Of a DNA stretch of 64,000 bases, positions 11,100 through 23,179 are shown one piece after another. Location of the stretch: assembly GCA_032622095.1 (NCBI GenBank), contig CP136065.1, positions 22,742,134-22,806,133 on the forward strand. Direction: 5' to 3'. This stretch comes from Siphonodentalium dalli. Its lineage: Eukaryota > Mollusca > Scaphopoda > Gadilida > Siphonodentaliidae. A program made the position numbers and the translations under genes. Under the pieces are notes generated by a model. It saw nothing but the letters and a program-made list of their open reading frames with translations, made no database searches and was not told where the DNA came from. Position 1 is the stretch's first letter. Each line of letters opens with the position of its first letter.

Positions 11100-14000
11100 C
11101 TAAATTTCACAATCCATGTGTGATCATGCATGGATTTAGGGACATGGCGGCAGGGGTGTTGCACAGGTGTCTCACATCGCCACCCACTACAACTTTGGTC
11201 AAAATTGTCAACAGATGGATATTTCATACATGACACAACATTAATTGGAACTTTCGCACGGTCACACCAACAATATTATAGGTTGATATTGTTCTCGTAG
11301 TTTGATTTTCCAACAATTATTAATTGTTTTTGGAACATTATTTGCACATTGTCCTACTTTTGGTAAAAAAAATTGACTGAAATGGCATCAGTTGGAAACT
11401 TTACGACCTTAGGGTGGGGGGGGTCTCAGGTTGGAAATTTCCAACAATTGGAATTCTTGAGGCCAGTCTAGACGTTAGGAGTTTGCTATTTTCAGGTTTG
11501 GATCTCAAAATGTTCTCAGTGTATTCCGTTCCTCTTCTGGTTGTGGCAACAATACTACTGATCCATAGAATAATGCTAATGCACAGGGGGGTGCAGTTGA
11601 AAATTCCAAGGTGGATGCACCCCTCCCCAACGCTGAAACCCATCTAGCCACGTCCCTGTCATGGATTTCCATGGATAATTAAGTTCAGCCTACGACAGTG
11701 GACACCGTTCCACTTTCAGTTGTATACTCTAATAGGCTATTATGCTTATAGCTGTTGGGGGGGGGGGGGTACGTGTACTACCAGAATAGGAATTTACGAT
11801 TGCACCACCCCCTTTCGTTGAATAAAATGCTCAAGCTGCAAACCAGAGTTCAGTCCCCTCGCTACGGTGTCTGACGCCCTGTTATGTAGGAGATTGATTT
11901 ATGCATGGAGTTTGCCAAATGCTAAGTAACTATATTCGAACAACCTCCCCTTAATTCGGTATTTTCCAACCGGTACCTTAAATCCACTTGTCGGTTTGCG
12001 CTCCAAAATACACCTAATAATATTCTCTTGTGGATTTTTCCCCGTATCGAAATAGGTCGATAAATAAATGTTACAGAAAGATGCATTGACGTCATAACAA
12101 ATACAAGATTGAACACGATGTTTGGGTCCCAACCAAAACTCAGCTATTTACACGGAGCGTTCCGTGTTCGTCTATATATTCCTGATATGTTATAAATAAA
12201 GAGCGTTCGATTCACTTCTGTGCGAAAAATTTAAAACAGTTGGAAAATGACAATGGGAAGTACTTACCAGAGCATATGACGCCAATGTATCAATATTTTG
12301 TCAACCAGGCCATTCCTGTGTGATTACCAGTACACACTTAATCGGAGGGGGGCTTATATTAAGGTGTGAAAGGGTCTATCTGCTCTTTCGAGTATGATTC
12401 CCGGGGAAGTTTTTAGTTTCTGAAATATGTACATGTACCTATTTATGGTCTCAGAATCAGTGACGTGGCTACATGGTCTTTGTTATGGTGTGTCAACGTT
12501 GAATTTCCTCTTGGACCAGACACCAAACTCCTTCGCGAGTTTCCATTTACACCCCCCCCCCCCCCCCCCCCCGCTTTGCATTGAAACTTTCCAACCGGCA
12601 CTCAGGCTTTTCAACTGTTGGCAAACAACATTGAATAAGACTGGAACATTTCCAAAATGGTGTTAATTTCAGACAACAATTTTTTACTAAAGTCTAAAAG
12701 TTGAAAAAATATGATACTGGAGGTGTAAACAAAAATATTCGTACTGATTGTTGGAAAATCAGACAATGAAAACACGTACTTAAAGTTACCAAGTAATGAT
12801 GTGTCAGACATGAAATTTTCAACTCTTTTCTACAATGACTCACGTCAACAGGGGTTTGAAACGCGCTCCGCTGCCCAACAATGGGCATACACCCATAGTT
12901 GCAAAAAAATAATTTCATTTTACAAACTTTACATTACGTGCGTATCATTTTACATTGTTTATGTCAAAGAAGCACGTCATATTGATACGTTGTGTCAATG
13001 TTCACATGACTGGAGCTGTTGGAAGGATGTTATTACGTTGTCACAATAATTATTTCAGCTGTAGTGTAGGCCTAGAGTCGTAACGTTGAGTAATATTAGG
13101 ATTTATGCATCCCCCAAAAACGACAAAATTTAATGACTACATAATGGACGTTGTCACTGTATTAAATGCCGCGTGTCCCTAAAACATAAATTTGAACACC
13201 CCCACCCCCCCCCCCCCCAATAATAGACATGATTAGTTATTGTTTGGCTGGTAATTTAACTTCTTGGGGATATGTGGGACGTGGCGACATGCACAACTTT
13301 TGGAATTTTTTTAATAATTTTGGCGATACATATGGGGCATTTTTAACCAGTAAACAAATATTACCCATCCCATATTTTGTCTGAGGTATTCATATCAATT
13401 AATTACTTGGCTTGGGGCTCACCAAGCTACCAACTAAAATAGTTTGTTGTTCTAACCAGTAGGCCTACATTTAGAGCAGTTTGGCAGAAAGGCGGTCTGC
13501 TATCAATATGCTGTTGTCAAGCCCCCACCCCGTTGTCCGCACGCCCCTGACAGTAAGGATTTAATATCTGTGACAATGTGGGTTGGAATAAATAAGGTAA
13601 TGTGTGCAAAAATGGATATGGCGACAGGGTTTGAACATTGAGGTGTTACCACCCCTCTCCAATTTTTGTCAAACTTTTCAACATTTTGGAATTTTCAATA
13701 ACTTAAATTAATGTTGTGTCAGTCATAAAATGCCTAACTGTTGAACATTTTGATCGGGACAACCTTACCCGTATGTCCCTGACCTGACAGTAAGATTGCC
13801 CACTCTGGGAGGTTGTGGGTTAGAACAAATAATTAGGGTGATCGCAACATTGATAGAGGTCGAGGTATTACCCCCCCCCCCCCCCCCCCCCAAATAATTT
13901 CAACATTTTAAATTTTCAATAACTTTATAAGTTGAACATCTTAGGCAAAATCTGTTTGAGATCATTTCGATAGTTTACATTTCCAAATTTATAATGAATA

Positions 14001-14350
14001 TCGTGGCAGCCATGGAATGCCTAACGTTTTGGTCATTATTATGCGGTGAGCTAATTTCAAGATTTGGAATTTTCAATAACATAAGTTGAATTTCAGGCAA
14101 AATCTTTCTGAGATCGTCTGGATAGTTTCGGTTCCCAACAGATATGTAATATTTAGAGTACATTATATTATTTTCTACAAAGACTATATTATAGCTATTA
14201 AATGGTAGTGTGTTTGATTTCAAACTCAGCATCGAATGGGAGACCAGATGAAACTTGGTCAAGTTGGGAAAACGGATTGGTTCACGGGTGTTGCAATTTA
14301 ACCCCTCAACAAAGGAAGACTTTCTGTCAAAGTCCCTGACATATTACCCT
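11100..14350. repeat. Region of diverged units containing long poly-C/poly-G tracts
   Basis: Homopolymers occur at 11757-11769 (G), 12552-12572 (21 C), 13205-13218 (C) and 13871-13891 (21 C). Around them recur phrases such as TTTCAACATTTTGGAATTTTC, TTTTCAATAACTT, GTCCCTGACAGTAAG and GTTGTGGGTTAGAAC, at spacings of roughly 250-700 bases. This indicates a diverged tandem or dispersed unit whose C-tract expanded. No gene is seen; the 60-95-codon frames are unsupported. Confidence 0.6.
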
Positions 14351-14735
14351 CTCCCCGTTCTCAAACCCCGTTCTGCATATCCATTCCGATTTGTCACAAA
14401 ATGCTGAGATTTTTTATAAAGCAAGTTTTCAAACCGCTGTTTAATATTCATCGTACTAGTAAATGGGCATTGAAACACAAACGCTCTTTATCATTGATGT
14501 TATGACTGACAACAATTCAAAACCTGCTAAAATAATTACTCGATATCGTGCGAATTTACTAATATGTTCGGTCTCATATTTGCTGGGGAAAATTTCCAAT
14601 GAGCAGAAACTTACCATGCACTGGCTCTTGTGGGAGCTGTGCAATTTTATTAATGAACTGATTGACAGTTTTGCTAGAAATTGACACCGACGAGAGTGAG
14701 CAGTACGTAGGCTTAGCGAGTTTTGAGAATCCGTG

Positions 14736-14800
14736 ACCAATTGGTTGATTGAGACGATCGTGGGTATTGGGTATATAAGATAATTACCTGCTGTTCTCAG
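14736..14800 (+). promoter_or_regulatory. Promoter-like CCAAT and TATA arrangement
   Basis: GACCAATTGG near 14737 is followed by GGGTATATAAGAT near 14768, about 30 bases before CTCAGAGATATTC. The spacing suits a core promoter, but no gene with a recognisable product follows. Chance is quite possible in AT-rich DNA. Confidence 0.25.
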
Positions 14801-16560
14801 AGATATTCATGAGTTGAGAAAAACTTCGCGCACACATAACACCTCCGCCTACCGGCGTCGGTGTCATCAGCACGTGCTCAAGTCCTTCCAACTCACGAAT
14901 TCCTCGAGATCAGTATATGTAACGATTACGTACCGCGTGCAAATGTATAGTATCTAGATACTATCGGGAACCGTTCGAATAATTAAAGTACCATATGCAT
15001 ACATATTTTATATATATCATTGGCAACCGGTCAAATAATTAAAGTACTCTCGTGCATGCAAATGCATGTAGGAATTTCCAGGATTGGTCTGGTTCTTATA
15101 TATCAAGATGTGTACAGTATGTGACAATGTCAAGCTGCACATAGAAAATGCATTGGGCTAAAGTCATTCTCTGTTTCTTTCAGGACTTATTTACTTGCTA
15201 TCCTGTTTCTGGATCTGGATATTTTGTGTATAAGCTACGGTACTATACAATCGGATTCGATCAAAGTTTACTCGTCTGTCGAAACCATCAACGGCTTGGG
15301 GATATGGACTTACATGTACCAGTATTCCAGCATGGTCTATATCGTGTTGCACATCGTTATATTGTGAATATTATTGCACGACTGACACCAGCGCGACCGA
15401 CATAACACAATGTGCGACATGAATTCGTCAATTTATGGTTATTCACTTGGATGGAATTCCTACTTGTCCTGTGTTGTGCATTCAATCAGACCAAAAAAAA
15501 ACTCAGCATTCATCGGTGTATCGATAATCGGCAATGAAAGGATGATGTGTGTTCATCTTGTTGTGGCAGTTATACATCTGATACATCAGTTATTGATAAC
15601 GTAATGATAACCTATGAAAATGGTAAATTCCAGATATTCAAGGAGGTGAATATAAAATGGTTTCTCTCGCGATATGATTTCTTCAAAAGAATTGTCAATC
15701 AATGTCCTACAAAACAGTTGCTGCATACAAGCCAAGTTCCTGCATACATATATGCATGAGCCATGAGTACACTGAATCCAGTTCATGATAGATATGGAAT
15801 GATGGAAATATTATATTTCATATAATATGTTGGATTTTGTATACATAAATTAATCTTTATGGATCCATGGGTTTAATTTCTCCCAGATAAATAATTCCAA
15901 CATATGCAACAAGCGGCATACATATGTGCATAGATACAAATAAGCTTAGTAATTGCTCATTTCATAATATGTCAACAGATAAAATTAATTGGTGTACATG
16001 CATGTATTGAATTTATATAATTATGGACTAATTAGAAAACGGATACGTAAATGAGCAATTACTAGGTTTAATTTAATCATATGTACTTTGAGCCGTTTCA
16101 AATTTTGCACATCTACATCAGATCACCCCCCAGAATAATGATGTTCGAAGAAGATGTAACCTGACCAAAATTTAAAGCCACATAATGTTTGAATATTTTG
16201 TTCCCAACATTATCGAGAGCACAAAATCGCAAATTAAGCTGAAATAAACACATTTCTTTTGTATGGTAAAGGGATATATATTAAGCTAACGATAACTTTA
16301 TTCGGGAGACCAATAAAATAATATTTTTCTTTAGAGTGAGTAGATGGTCAAGATTCTTAAAATCAACAACTAATGACATGTCATTTTGTCTTTATTTAAA
16401 TCGGCATACACTTTTTTTCTATATATGTTTCATTTTCTTCTGGTTTTATATTTGTGAATTTGAATGTTATTTCCAATTATAATACTTTGAAGTTGCAAAC
16501 ATTATGTGGCACTTTAAATTTATTGGTATGAAAGTATCTCATCGGATGTTAATTTTTATA
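14801..16560. repeat. Mostly unassigned DNA; inverted repeat at 15945-15962 / 16049-16065
   Basis: CTTAGTAATTGCTCATTT and AAATGAGCAATTACTAG are inverted partners about 90 bases apart and could be the arms of a small foldback element. The rest holds no recognised exon. The 85-codon plus-strand frame at 15148 has no family match. Confidence 0.4.
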
Positions 16561-16629
16561 AGGACGCCCTAATGTGAGGGGAATCGTCCCTACGAATGGA
16601 GCCTCGATCCGTCCCTGTCAATGCCCAAA

Positions 16630-16890
16630 CACAACGTTGGCCCAACGTTGCCATAATGTCGTATTATTAGTGGAATTCACTGTTGATTCGACGTCGTTTA
16701 AACGTCGGGTGCCCGACGGCGCACCAGACGTCGGCTCGACGTCGAACCACCGTCGAGTCGACGACGGGATCCGACGTCAAGCTGACGCCGAGCCAGCGGC
16801 AACAGCCATAGTTGGCCCAACGTTGGGTTCCAACGTTGATAGCAACCAACATTGATAGAAATGACGTTGGCCCAACGTTGGCCCAACGTC
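16630..16890. repeat. CGTTGGCC/GACGTCG palindromic repeat, copy 1
   Basis: Dense ACGTTGGCCCAACGTTGG and GACGTCG units. GTATTATTAGTGGAATTCAC opens the block and recurs at 18965. The sequence is CpG-rich in an AT-rich setting. Frames on both strands are shadows. Confidence 0.8.
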
Positions 16891-17189
16891 GTATTGAAAC
16901 ATTTGTGTACCGGCATCATTTTTTCTTCGTAATCGTTAAAACTTTCCCGTAATGTTTTTCATATTTATCTATTTTACGTAACTTATTCTTACTTAAATTT
17001 GAAGCATGTATTACGAACGTTGCACGCCTCCTCTAGTTCATCCATTCTCAATTCATAACCACGTTTAAGAATTCGCACAATTAGCGTTTTACTCAAATAT
17101 CTTGTGTATTTACATTTCTGTATTTCGCGGCAAAATTTCATAATTATTACTTCCGGTTACTTTCCTAGTAACCTCTTTTATAACGGCCA

Positions 17190-17470
17190 TTCTCATTGGT
17201 CAATATTTTCTAACGGCTTTTAAGTTACTATATAAGCCTTCCAATCAGAAGCCTCGGGGCTTCTGTCCGTCATCGGTTCGCGTGCTATTTGCGTGACACG
17301 TAAACAATAACAGCTGATTAATTAGGTCATAACTGTCAGATTTATCTCAGGTGCAGTCGCATCGCTATTTCGGCATTTGTTGATATTGGTTTTCGGAGTT
17401 GTAAAGATTTACAGTAGCAGTGGTCATTTAATAATATTATTCATACTTGGAATAATATTTAGTAGTTAAA
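17190..17470 (+). promoter_or_regulatory. Promoter-like segment with possible untranslated first exon
   Basis: CATTGGTCAA (inverted CCAAT) near 17197, ACTATATAAGCC near 17228, then CCAATCAG and a GC-rich CTCGGGGCTTCTGTCC stretch where a start site would lie. A possible donor, TTAAAG|GTAATT, ends the segment near 17470. This could be a cellular promoter or the promoter of a retroelement LTR. No LTR pair, primer-binding site or product was recognised. Confidence 0.3.
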
Positions 17471-18560
17471 GGTAATTCTTCGTTTTATGCATTTGATGGA
17501 TCTTTTAGGTATTTTACCTGGATTTCACCTGAGTAGACACTTTGCCATTTTCCGAGATCGAGAATCATGAGGCGGAACCATGGATTGATTAGTTTGCAAT
17601 TGGTGACATAGTCTTAGTAAGCCATGAGCTAATATGATATCTAATGGTGGAATACATGGACATGAGGATCTAGGGCATTGGTTAACTTACATGTATAAAG
17701 TGGATTAATATTCCACTTATTTACAGGCACCATCCAGCCTGAGGCTGAATGGAATTCCAGGATATGGATGTGGTGGATTTCAGAAACCATGCAAGGCCAG
17801 GGTAGATCAAGTATAGTCATGATAAGTGTCTGATCAGGTGGTCCAGGGTAAAATGCTGCTTATAGGTTACAATCTTGGCTCATTACTTAGTGATATTAGA
17901 TTGCGGTTGGGTTTCACCCTTTATTCATGGTTTAGATATTTTCTGGGAATTTACCCGAATATATTCTACAACTTTGGTCCCTACTATTCATGTATATCGG
18001 ATAGTATTTTAGAAGTAAATGAAATGGTTTAAGGTATGCAAGTATGGTAGTTCTGTCTAAGAACTGTCCATATAGGACACGGAATTTAATAGACGTTGCA
18101 AAGAGTACAGCATTTTGCAGTTTGCTTGTAATTAATAATTACCAAATTAATGCAGTAATGGAACATTTTCATATCAGACTTTCAAATACATGCCTTTTGC
18201 TCCCATTAGTATTAAGCATTTTTATAGTGCAATTATGTCACTGGTAAATACTGGAGTTAAACAATCAGTGGTTATATTCATCATTTATTGTTGAAGTTGT
18301 TTATGCATTTATTGGTTAATAAATATCATTGTTGTTAGTTACATCTGACTCATATTGCTGTCACTTTGGCCAATAACTGTGGTAGGATTATTTCTAAATA
18401 GGCATGTGAGGTATGCGCACACTTCATATTGTACTGGGACGCCATTATAGATCCATAACTATACCCTGTGGGGAAACAGGGGTTATATAGGTAAATTCGA
18501 TATACCATGAGAAGGTTGTAAGCTGTTGTGGCTGGACTATGAACGGCACCAATCTATATC
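17471..18560. other. No gene seen
   Basis: AT-rich sequence. Two plus-strand frames of 67-68 codons (17826 and 18044) contain hydrophobic stretches but have no family match or splice context. Confidence 0.4.
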
Positions 18561-18579
18561 ACTGAGGCCGGGATGAGAT

Positions 18580-18780
18580 AATCTATCCACTGGAGAAGCT
18601 AGGGACCAACTTCCAGGTCATGTGCTGTTAATCACCTTGATTAACCTATACTGGAGAGGTCAGGGACCCACTTCCGGGTCATGTGCCATTATCCAGGGGA
18701 GATGACAGGGACAAACTTCCAGGTCATGTGCCGTTAATCCCTTTGATTAACCTATATTGGAGAGGTCAGGACCATCCGAC
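18580..18780. repeat. Short tandem repeat (AACTTCCAGGTCATGTG unit)
   Basis: The block AACTTCC(A/G)GGTCATGTGC followed by GTTAATC and TTGATTAACCTATA recurs three times at roughly 60-base spacing. Confidence 0.8.
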
Positions 18781-18964
18781 AGAAATATACATTACAAGTC
18801 ACTGCCCCCTCTGTTACTAGTATGCTATTGAGCACGATTTACGCTATCGGTTATTATGGTTAAACTTGTATATGGGCGAGTCGTTCATAGGCATTCCGCT
18901 CGGCCAATTGTTTTAGTAGGGCTTTGTAATATCTAAGGACCCCCTACCCCCTCGCTCGTTACAG

Positions 18965-19168
18965 TATTATTAGTGGAATTCACCGTTGGTTCGACGTCGA
19001 TTCAACGTCGGGTGCCCGATGGCGCACCAACGTCGGCTCGACGTCGAACCACTGTCGAATCGACGACGGGATCCGACGTCGAGCCGATGCCGAGCCAGCG
19101 GCAACGTTGGCCCAACGATAGAAATGACGTTGGCCCAACGTTGGCCCAACATAGGTGTGCTATCTGGG
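18965..19168. repeat. CGTTGGCC/GACGTCG palindromic repeat, copy 2, with inverted-repeat terminus
   Basis: It repeats the 16.65-kb block (same GTATTATTAGTGGAATTCAC opening and GACGTCG ladder) and ends GTGTGCTATCTGGG. That end is the inverse of the CCCAGATAGCACAC start at 10228. Confidence 0.8.
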
Positions 19169-19811
19169 ATGCCAGCTTCGTTTTTTGCAACTGGGCCACC
19201 AATGAATATTTTTGAAAATTGAAAAAAGTTTCCCTTGAACTGGATGCGTGATTGACAGGCATTTGTTACCAAGACATTATTGTTGATTGTAATGAATGTA
19301 TAATTTTTCTATTATATATACATATATTGGTGAAGTCATCTTTTTCCAATATTGGGATTAAATTTTTAATATAGAAATAACTCTTGTTTAATATGAGTTA
19401 TAACTGAAAAGTTTGAATACAAAGTTTAATATGAGTTAATATAACTGAAAAGTTTGAATACAAATTTACTATATAAATAAGCTGCGCGCATTATAGAAAT
19501 CATCTTCAGACTTTTCGGTTATAACCAAATAACTTTAATCCAAAACAATTTCTTAGTAACAATAATATGATCATACGCTAGCTTAATTAACGAACCAAAG
19601 CAAAACCACTCACACGAGGGTAGCTGTGGCTTTTTTTTTTTTTTATCAAAATCAGTTATAGATTCCCTGGTATTCCCTCCAAATAAGATTCACATAAGGC
19701 AATATTTCCTGGGTTCATCGAATGAATGGACCCCAATCGTAATTTTGAGTATAAATTAGGCAAATTATACTTCCAGGTAGTCTTGATCAGCAGCTTGACT
19801 ATTCATACTCC
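19169..19811. other. No gene seen; short duplicated phrase
   Basis: AT-rich sequence. TTTAATATGAGTTA..AACTGAAAAGTTTGAATAC occurs twice in tandem near 19385-19460. Confidence 0.5.
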
Positions 19812-19919
19812 CCGAGAGTTTTATGATGAATGGCAACAAGCCATATTTCCGACTAAATCCTGAAAAGTTACCCATAATTCTGCTGTGTTTAAGGAGTCGA
19901 TTACTTAGGGCATTACTGC
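19812..19919. mobile_element. MITE-1, half copy
   Basis: Right arm only, from TTATGATGAATGGCAAC to TTAGGGCATTACTG. The left breakpoint of the segmental duplication falls inside it (19846). Confidence 0.85.
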
Positions 19920-20426
19920 TATATGCCATGTAATCCCAATAACAGTTATCACCAGGTTTTCCTATGCAAATTATAACAATAAACTTATCTACATCATTTG
20001 TTTGTGGCAATTATGTTTTCCTATTTAAAATTTTGTTAAAATACTAAATATCATATTTAAATGACTTTGAAATATACATGTATTGAGTATATGGCCTTGC
20101 TATAAAGCCATGCTCATCAACATTTATCACCAGGTTTCCCTTTACAATCTATATAGACGCCACATTCCCTTTTTCTATCACGTACATGTACATTGGCTGG
20201 TCTGATTTCGTACCAAATGCGATGGCGGTTTGTGCATTGGCTGATTTTCCGGCCAACCAGGTTCAAAGGGCTAACCCTTATTTGACAATAACAGCCGTAG
20301 AGTGGGGGCTTTAAATACATTGTCTATGTCACTCAGATCTAACCAATTTCTTACCACATGATACTGAGTGATCTTGGTCACTTTTTATGAGCATGCATGA
20401 TAACAATTCTCACATAAATTGCTTAC

Positions 20427-20480
20427 TTGGTGTAGTTGTGAACAGTGGTAATCTGGTGGATGTCAAAGGTGAAGTATAAC
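20427..20480 (-). CDS. Exon: Thr/Ser/Pro linker, copy A (between MAM and SRCR)
   Basis: A polypyrimidine acceptor (GGTTCTATTTCAG) and a consensus donor (AA|GTAAGC) bound 54 bases, phase 1-1. It encodes YTSPLTSTRLPLFTTTP plus a Ser from the split first codon. The preceding MAM exon ends in phase 1 (A + GT = Ser) and the following SRCR exon begins in phase 1 (A + AT = Asn). The Thr/Ser/Pro content fits an O-glycosylated spacer between folded domains. The exon is identical base for base to the one at 44128-44181. It has no ORF long enough to be picked by length; support comes from splice signals, phase fit and its duplicate. Confidence 0.82.
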
Positions 20481-20900
20481 CTGAAATAGAACCAAAGAAG
20501 ACACGAAGAATTAGCCGAGGAATGGATCATTACACAGCCAGTCTTAGGGGCGGAGCATAGCTGTTGCTAGGAGACAATCGTCTGATCATATACATTAAAT
20601 TGTTTACAGCCTGTGCTTATACTGGTTTTGACAATCAAAAAAACTTTGTTCTCATCTTAATTAAAGACAGTGCATCTTTTCATAACAAGTTTTATATACA
20701 TGTATTTTCTGGGGTATAAAATAACACATATGAATCGAAGACACCTGTCCGTAAATGGTTTTATCAATTAATTATGATTTTATTTCAATTTCTCAGGTAT
20801 TATACATTCAACCTTATGGGACATACTATTTTTAGAACAGATCAATCATGAAATTTTAGGCGAACTCACGGAAACAATCGGAGCATAGGAAGAGGGAGAA

Positions 20901-21031
20901 CTATGGCTTGTTGCAATTCATCGAAAAGTTCTTCCGTTGAATGGCAACAAGACATAGTTCTGACTAAATCCTGAAATATTACCCATAATTCTGCTGTGGT
21001 TATAAACTTGATTATTCAGGGCCTTACTGTA
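20901..21031. mobile_element. MITE-1, core copy (in duplication A)
   Basis: It runs CTATGGCTTGTTG...CATCG, then ATGGCAACAAGACATAG, and on to CAGGGCCTTACTGTA. The same copy is found in duplication B at 44611-44741. Confidence 0.8.
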
Positions 21032-21601
21032 CGTTACAGGAATAAACCACTTTATTATGCTTTTATAGACAAATAATATACCAAATATTCAGTGTTTTAT
21101 TCGCAGAAAAGGGTATTTGATCTCTTGAAATCGGGTTTTATAAAAATTAAGTTGCAATTGTGACCAGAAAGAGATACGCCATCTTTAATGTATGTAAATT
21201 AGCAAATATACAATAAACAACAGTTATTATAGGCATGGACAAATTCCCAACATCTTTTACATTTACGAACTGTGAGTGCCGGAAAATAGAAATGTGCAAC
21301 ATTTTACAAATTTGTCTATAATTCCATGGTATGCCATGAGGAACAAGTTACACAACCCAGTAAACAAATATTTTAGGCTGGCAGGAATGTTATTTGTATG
21401 TTAAAAATTCTTAGAATTGAGATGGGACACGTGTATAACAAGAAAGTGGTGCGTTGTTGCGGTATTTTATCGGGTTATCCATATTTACGGAATTCCCATG
21501 GCAAACTGGGACTCTCACAAACAATCCGTGAAACTTAACAGTTTTGTTACAGAAGGAGTCCAATTTATTGGAAGGAAATATTTAGACAATAAATTCAACT
21601 A

Positions 21602-22381
21602 GAGGTGTGACTGTCCCAATGGGACTAAGGATACCCCCTGTGATTTTAAAACACTAAGATATTTCATGTCAGTAAACATTTAGTTAAAAATAATAAAATA
21701 ACAGATTCCCATTGCAGGTGCACAACACCTAACACCTAACCCTAATATCCTAAACCTATTGACCGAAAAATGTAGGTATAATAGCTCGGACAAAATTATG
21801 CATGTTGCAAAATGTTCTAAGTTGAAAAAGGGGAATAACTCTCCAAAAAAAGTCAGACAGACCTCATAATTGCAGGTGCACACGTTTCCATGGTACTACA
21901 TATATGTGTCAAGTTTCAAAAACAATGACTAAAATGTAGGAATAAAAGCTTGGACAAAACAATGCACCTTGCTAAACATTTTCTAAGTAAATAAAGGGGA
22001 TAACTCCACCAGAAAAAGTCCGACATATGTCATAATCGCAGGTGCACAGGTTCCCATGGTACTAACTATTCGAGTAAGTTTTAAAAATAAATTAACCTAA
22101 AAATGTGGGAATAAAAGCTCGGACTATACATTTCGTGGAAAATTTCTAAGTCGAAAAATGGGGTAACTCCACCAAAAAAGTCTGACAGACATGTCATAAT
22201 CGCAGGTGCACAGGTTCCCATGGTGGTTGATGTCTACAACAAGTTTCATGGAAAATGATAAAAAAAATGACTGAGAAAAACTCCGTACAACCTTGTGTCC
22301 ACAGAGGGATGACGGATGGATGACGGATGGACAAGCTGATTCTAGTATACTACCCCCTACAACTTTGTTGCAGGGGGTATA
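21602..22381. mobile_element. Hairpin-ended element, family H2 (in duplication A)
   Basis: It begins GGTGTGACTGTCCCAATGGG. It then carries three or four diverged internal units of about 170 bases (GGATAACTCCACCA, AAGTC(C/T)GACAGAC, CATAATCGCAGGTGCAC, TTCCCATGGTACTA) and a GACGGATGGA block. It ends in a stable hairpin (ACCCCCT.CAAC TTT GTTG.AGGGGGTA). Non-coding. H2 is a name used here. This tandem core plus 3' hairpin suits a non-autonomous rolling-circle (Helentron-like) element. Confidence 0.75.
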
Positions 22382-23042
22382 ACAAACATCTTATTGAACT
22401 TATTATCTGAATATCTACAAAGGGAAAACAAGTTGTCAATGAGTATTTAGCATAAAAAGGGCTAAACAAGTTTTGCTCATCAAAGATGGCTTAGTCGAGT
22501 TTTTTGCCCATAAACGTGCATCTGTCTGACCGAGAATCACTAAAATAGACAAAAGTATTAAAGAACCATAACTCAGAACTAAGGGCCAAAACCTCCGGTG
22601 AAAATAAGACTGCTGACTGCTGCCAGCTGCCATGCTTTTCATCGAAAAAATTTCAGATTCGATAGCTCGCATCTACAGGCGATCCTAAAAGACCCTGTAA
22701 AGTTTAAAAAAGAATTCTAATAAATGTGGGCTGCAAGGTGTGTTGATGGATTCATATTTGTAATCCAAGATGGCTGCTGGTAGCCATTTTTTTTTTAAAC
22801 GATCAAAATATATAAAAATAGACAAAGTAAATCCCATGATTATAGTATAAAGATTGGACAAACATGGTTTTCGAACTCAAGCTAGATATTGTTGCAAAAG
22901 ATACCAAATATCATTACATCGGTCAACGTTTGATTGAGTTATCATGGTCTCGCGCCCAGCCGTATGCCCAGTTGCCCACCCGACTGCCCACCTACCGCCT
23001 TGCCAAAGCATAAGTTGAGTTTTTTTTTAAACTTGACTTAAA
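22382..23042. mobile_element. Hairpin-ended element, family H3 (in duplication A)
   Basis: It carries ATAACTCAGAACTAAGG, GGACAAACATGGTTTTCGAA, GATATTGTTGCAAAAGA and TGAGTTATC blocks, a CCCACCCGACTGCCC stretch and a terminal hairpin AAGTTGAG(T)n..AAACTTGACTT. The same blocks form the tandem elements at 47-48.6 kb and 61.3-61.9 kb. A TCCAAGATGGCTGCTGGTAGCC dyad lies inside. Confidence 0.65.
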
Positions 23043-23179
23043 ACTACTGGTGGTTCTCTCTTGATAAAACCAGCTAACGTAATGCTAATTAGAATGATTT
23101 AATCATATTTTATTATCCCTCAGTCAATAAACAAAATGCAAATAGAGATAATACAGTTGGTGACATGGATGAGAGGTGA

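Larger units (their letters stand above)
19846..23110. repeat. Segmental duplication, copy A (3265 bp)
   Basis: It aligns end to end with 43709-46825 with only scattered single-base differences. Left shared edge: TTTCCGACTAAATCC. Right shared edge: GATTTAATCATATTT. Copy A carries about 162 bases (20247-20408) absent from copy B; the deletion lies between short ATT repeats. It contains one coding exon (20427-20480), a MITE-1 core and a hairpin-ended repeat. The MITE-1 half copy continues leftward past the edge only in copy A, so A is probably the source. Confidence 0.93.

Noticed and set aside
16574-19272. Frames of 60-100 codons in the GACGTCG blocks
   Set aside because: Palindromic CpG-rich repeat read in several frames on both strands; no conserved motif.
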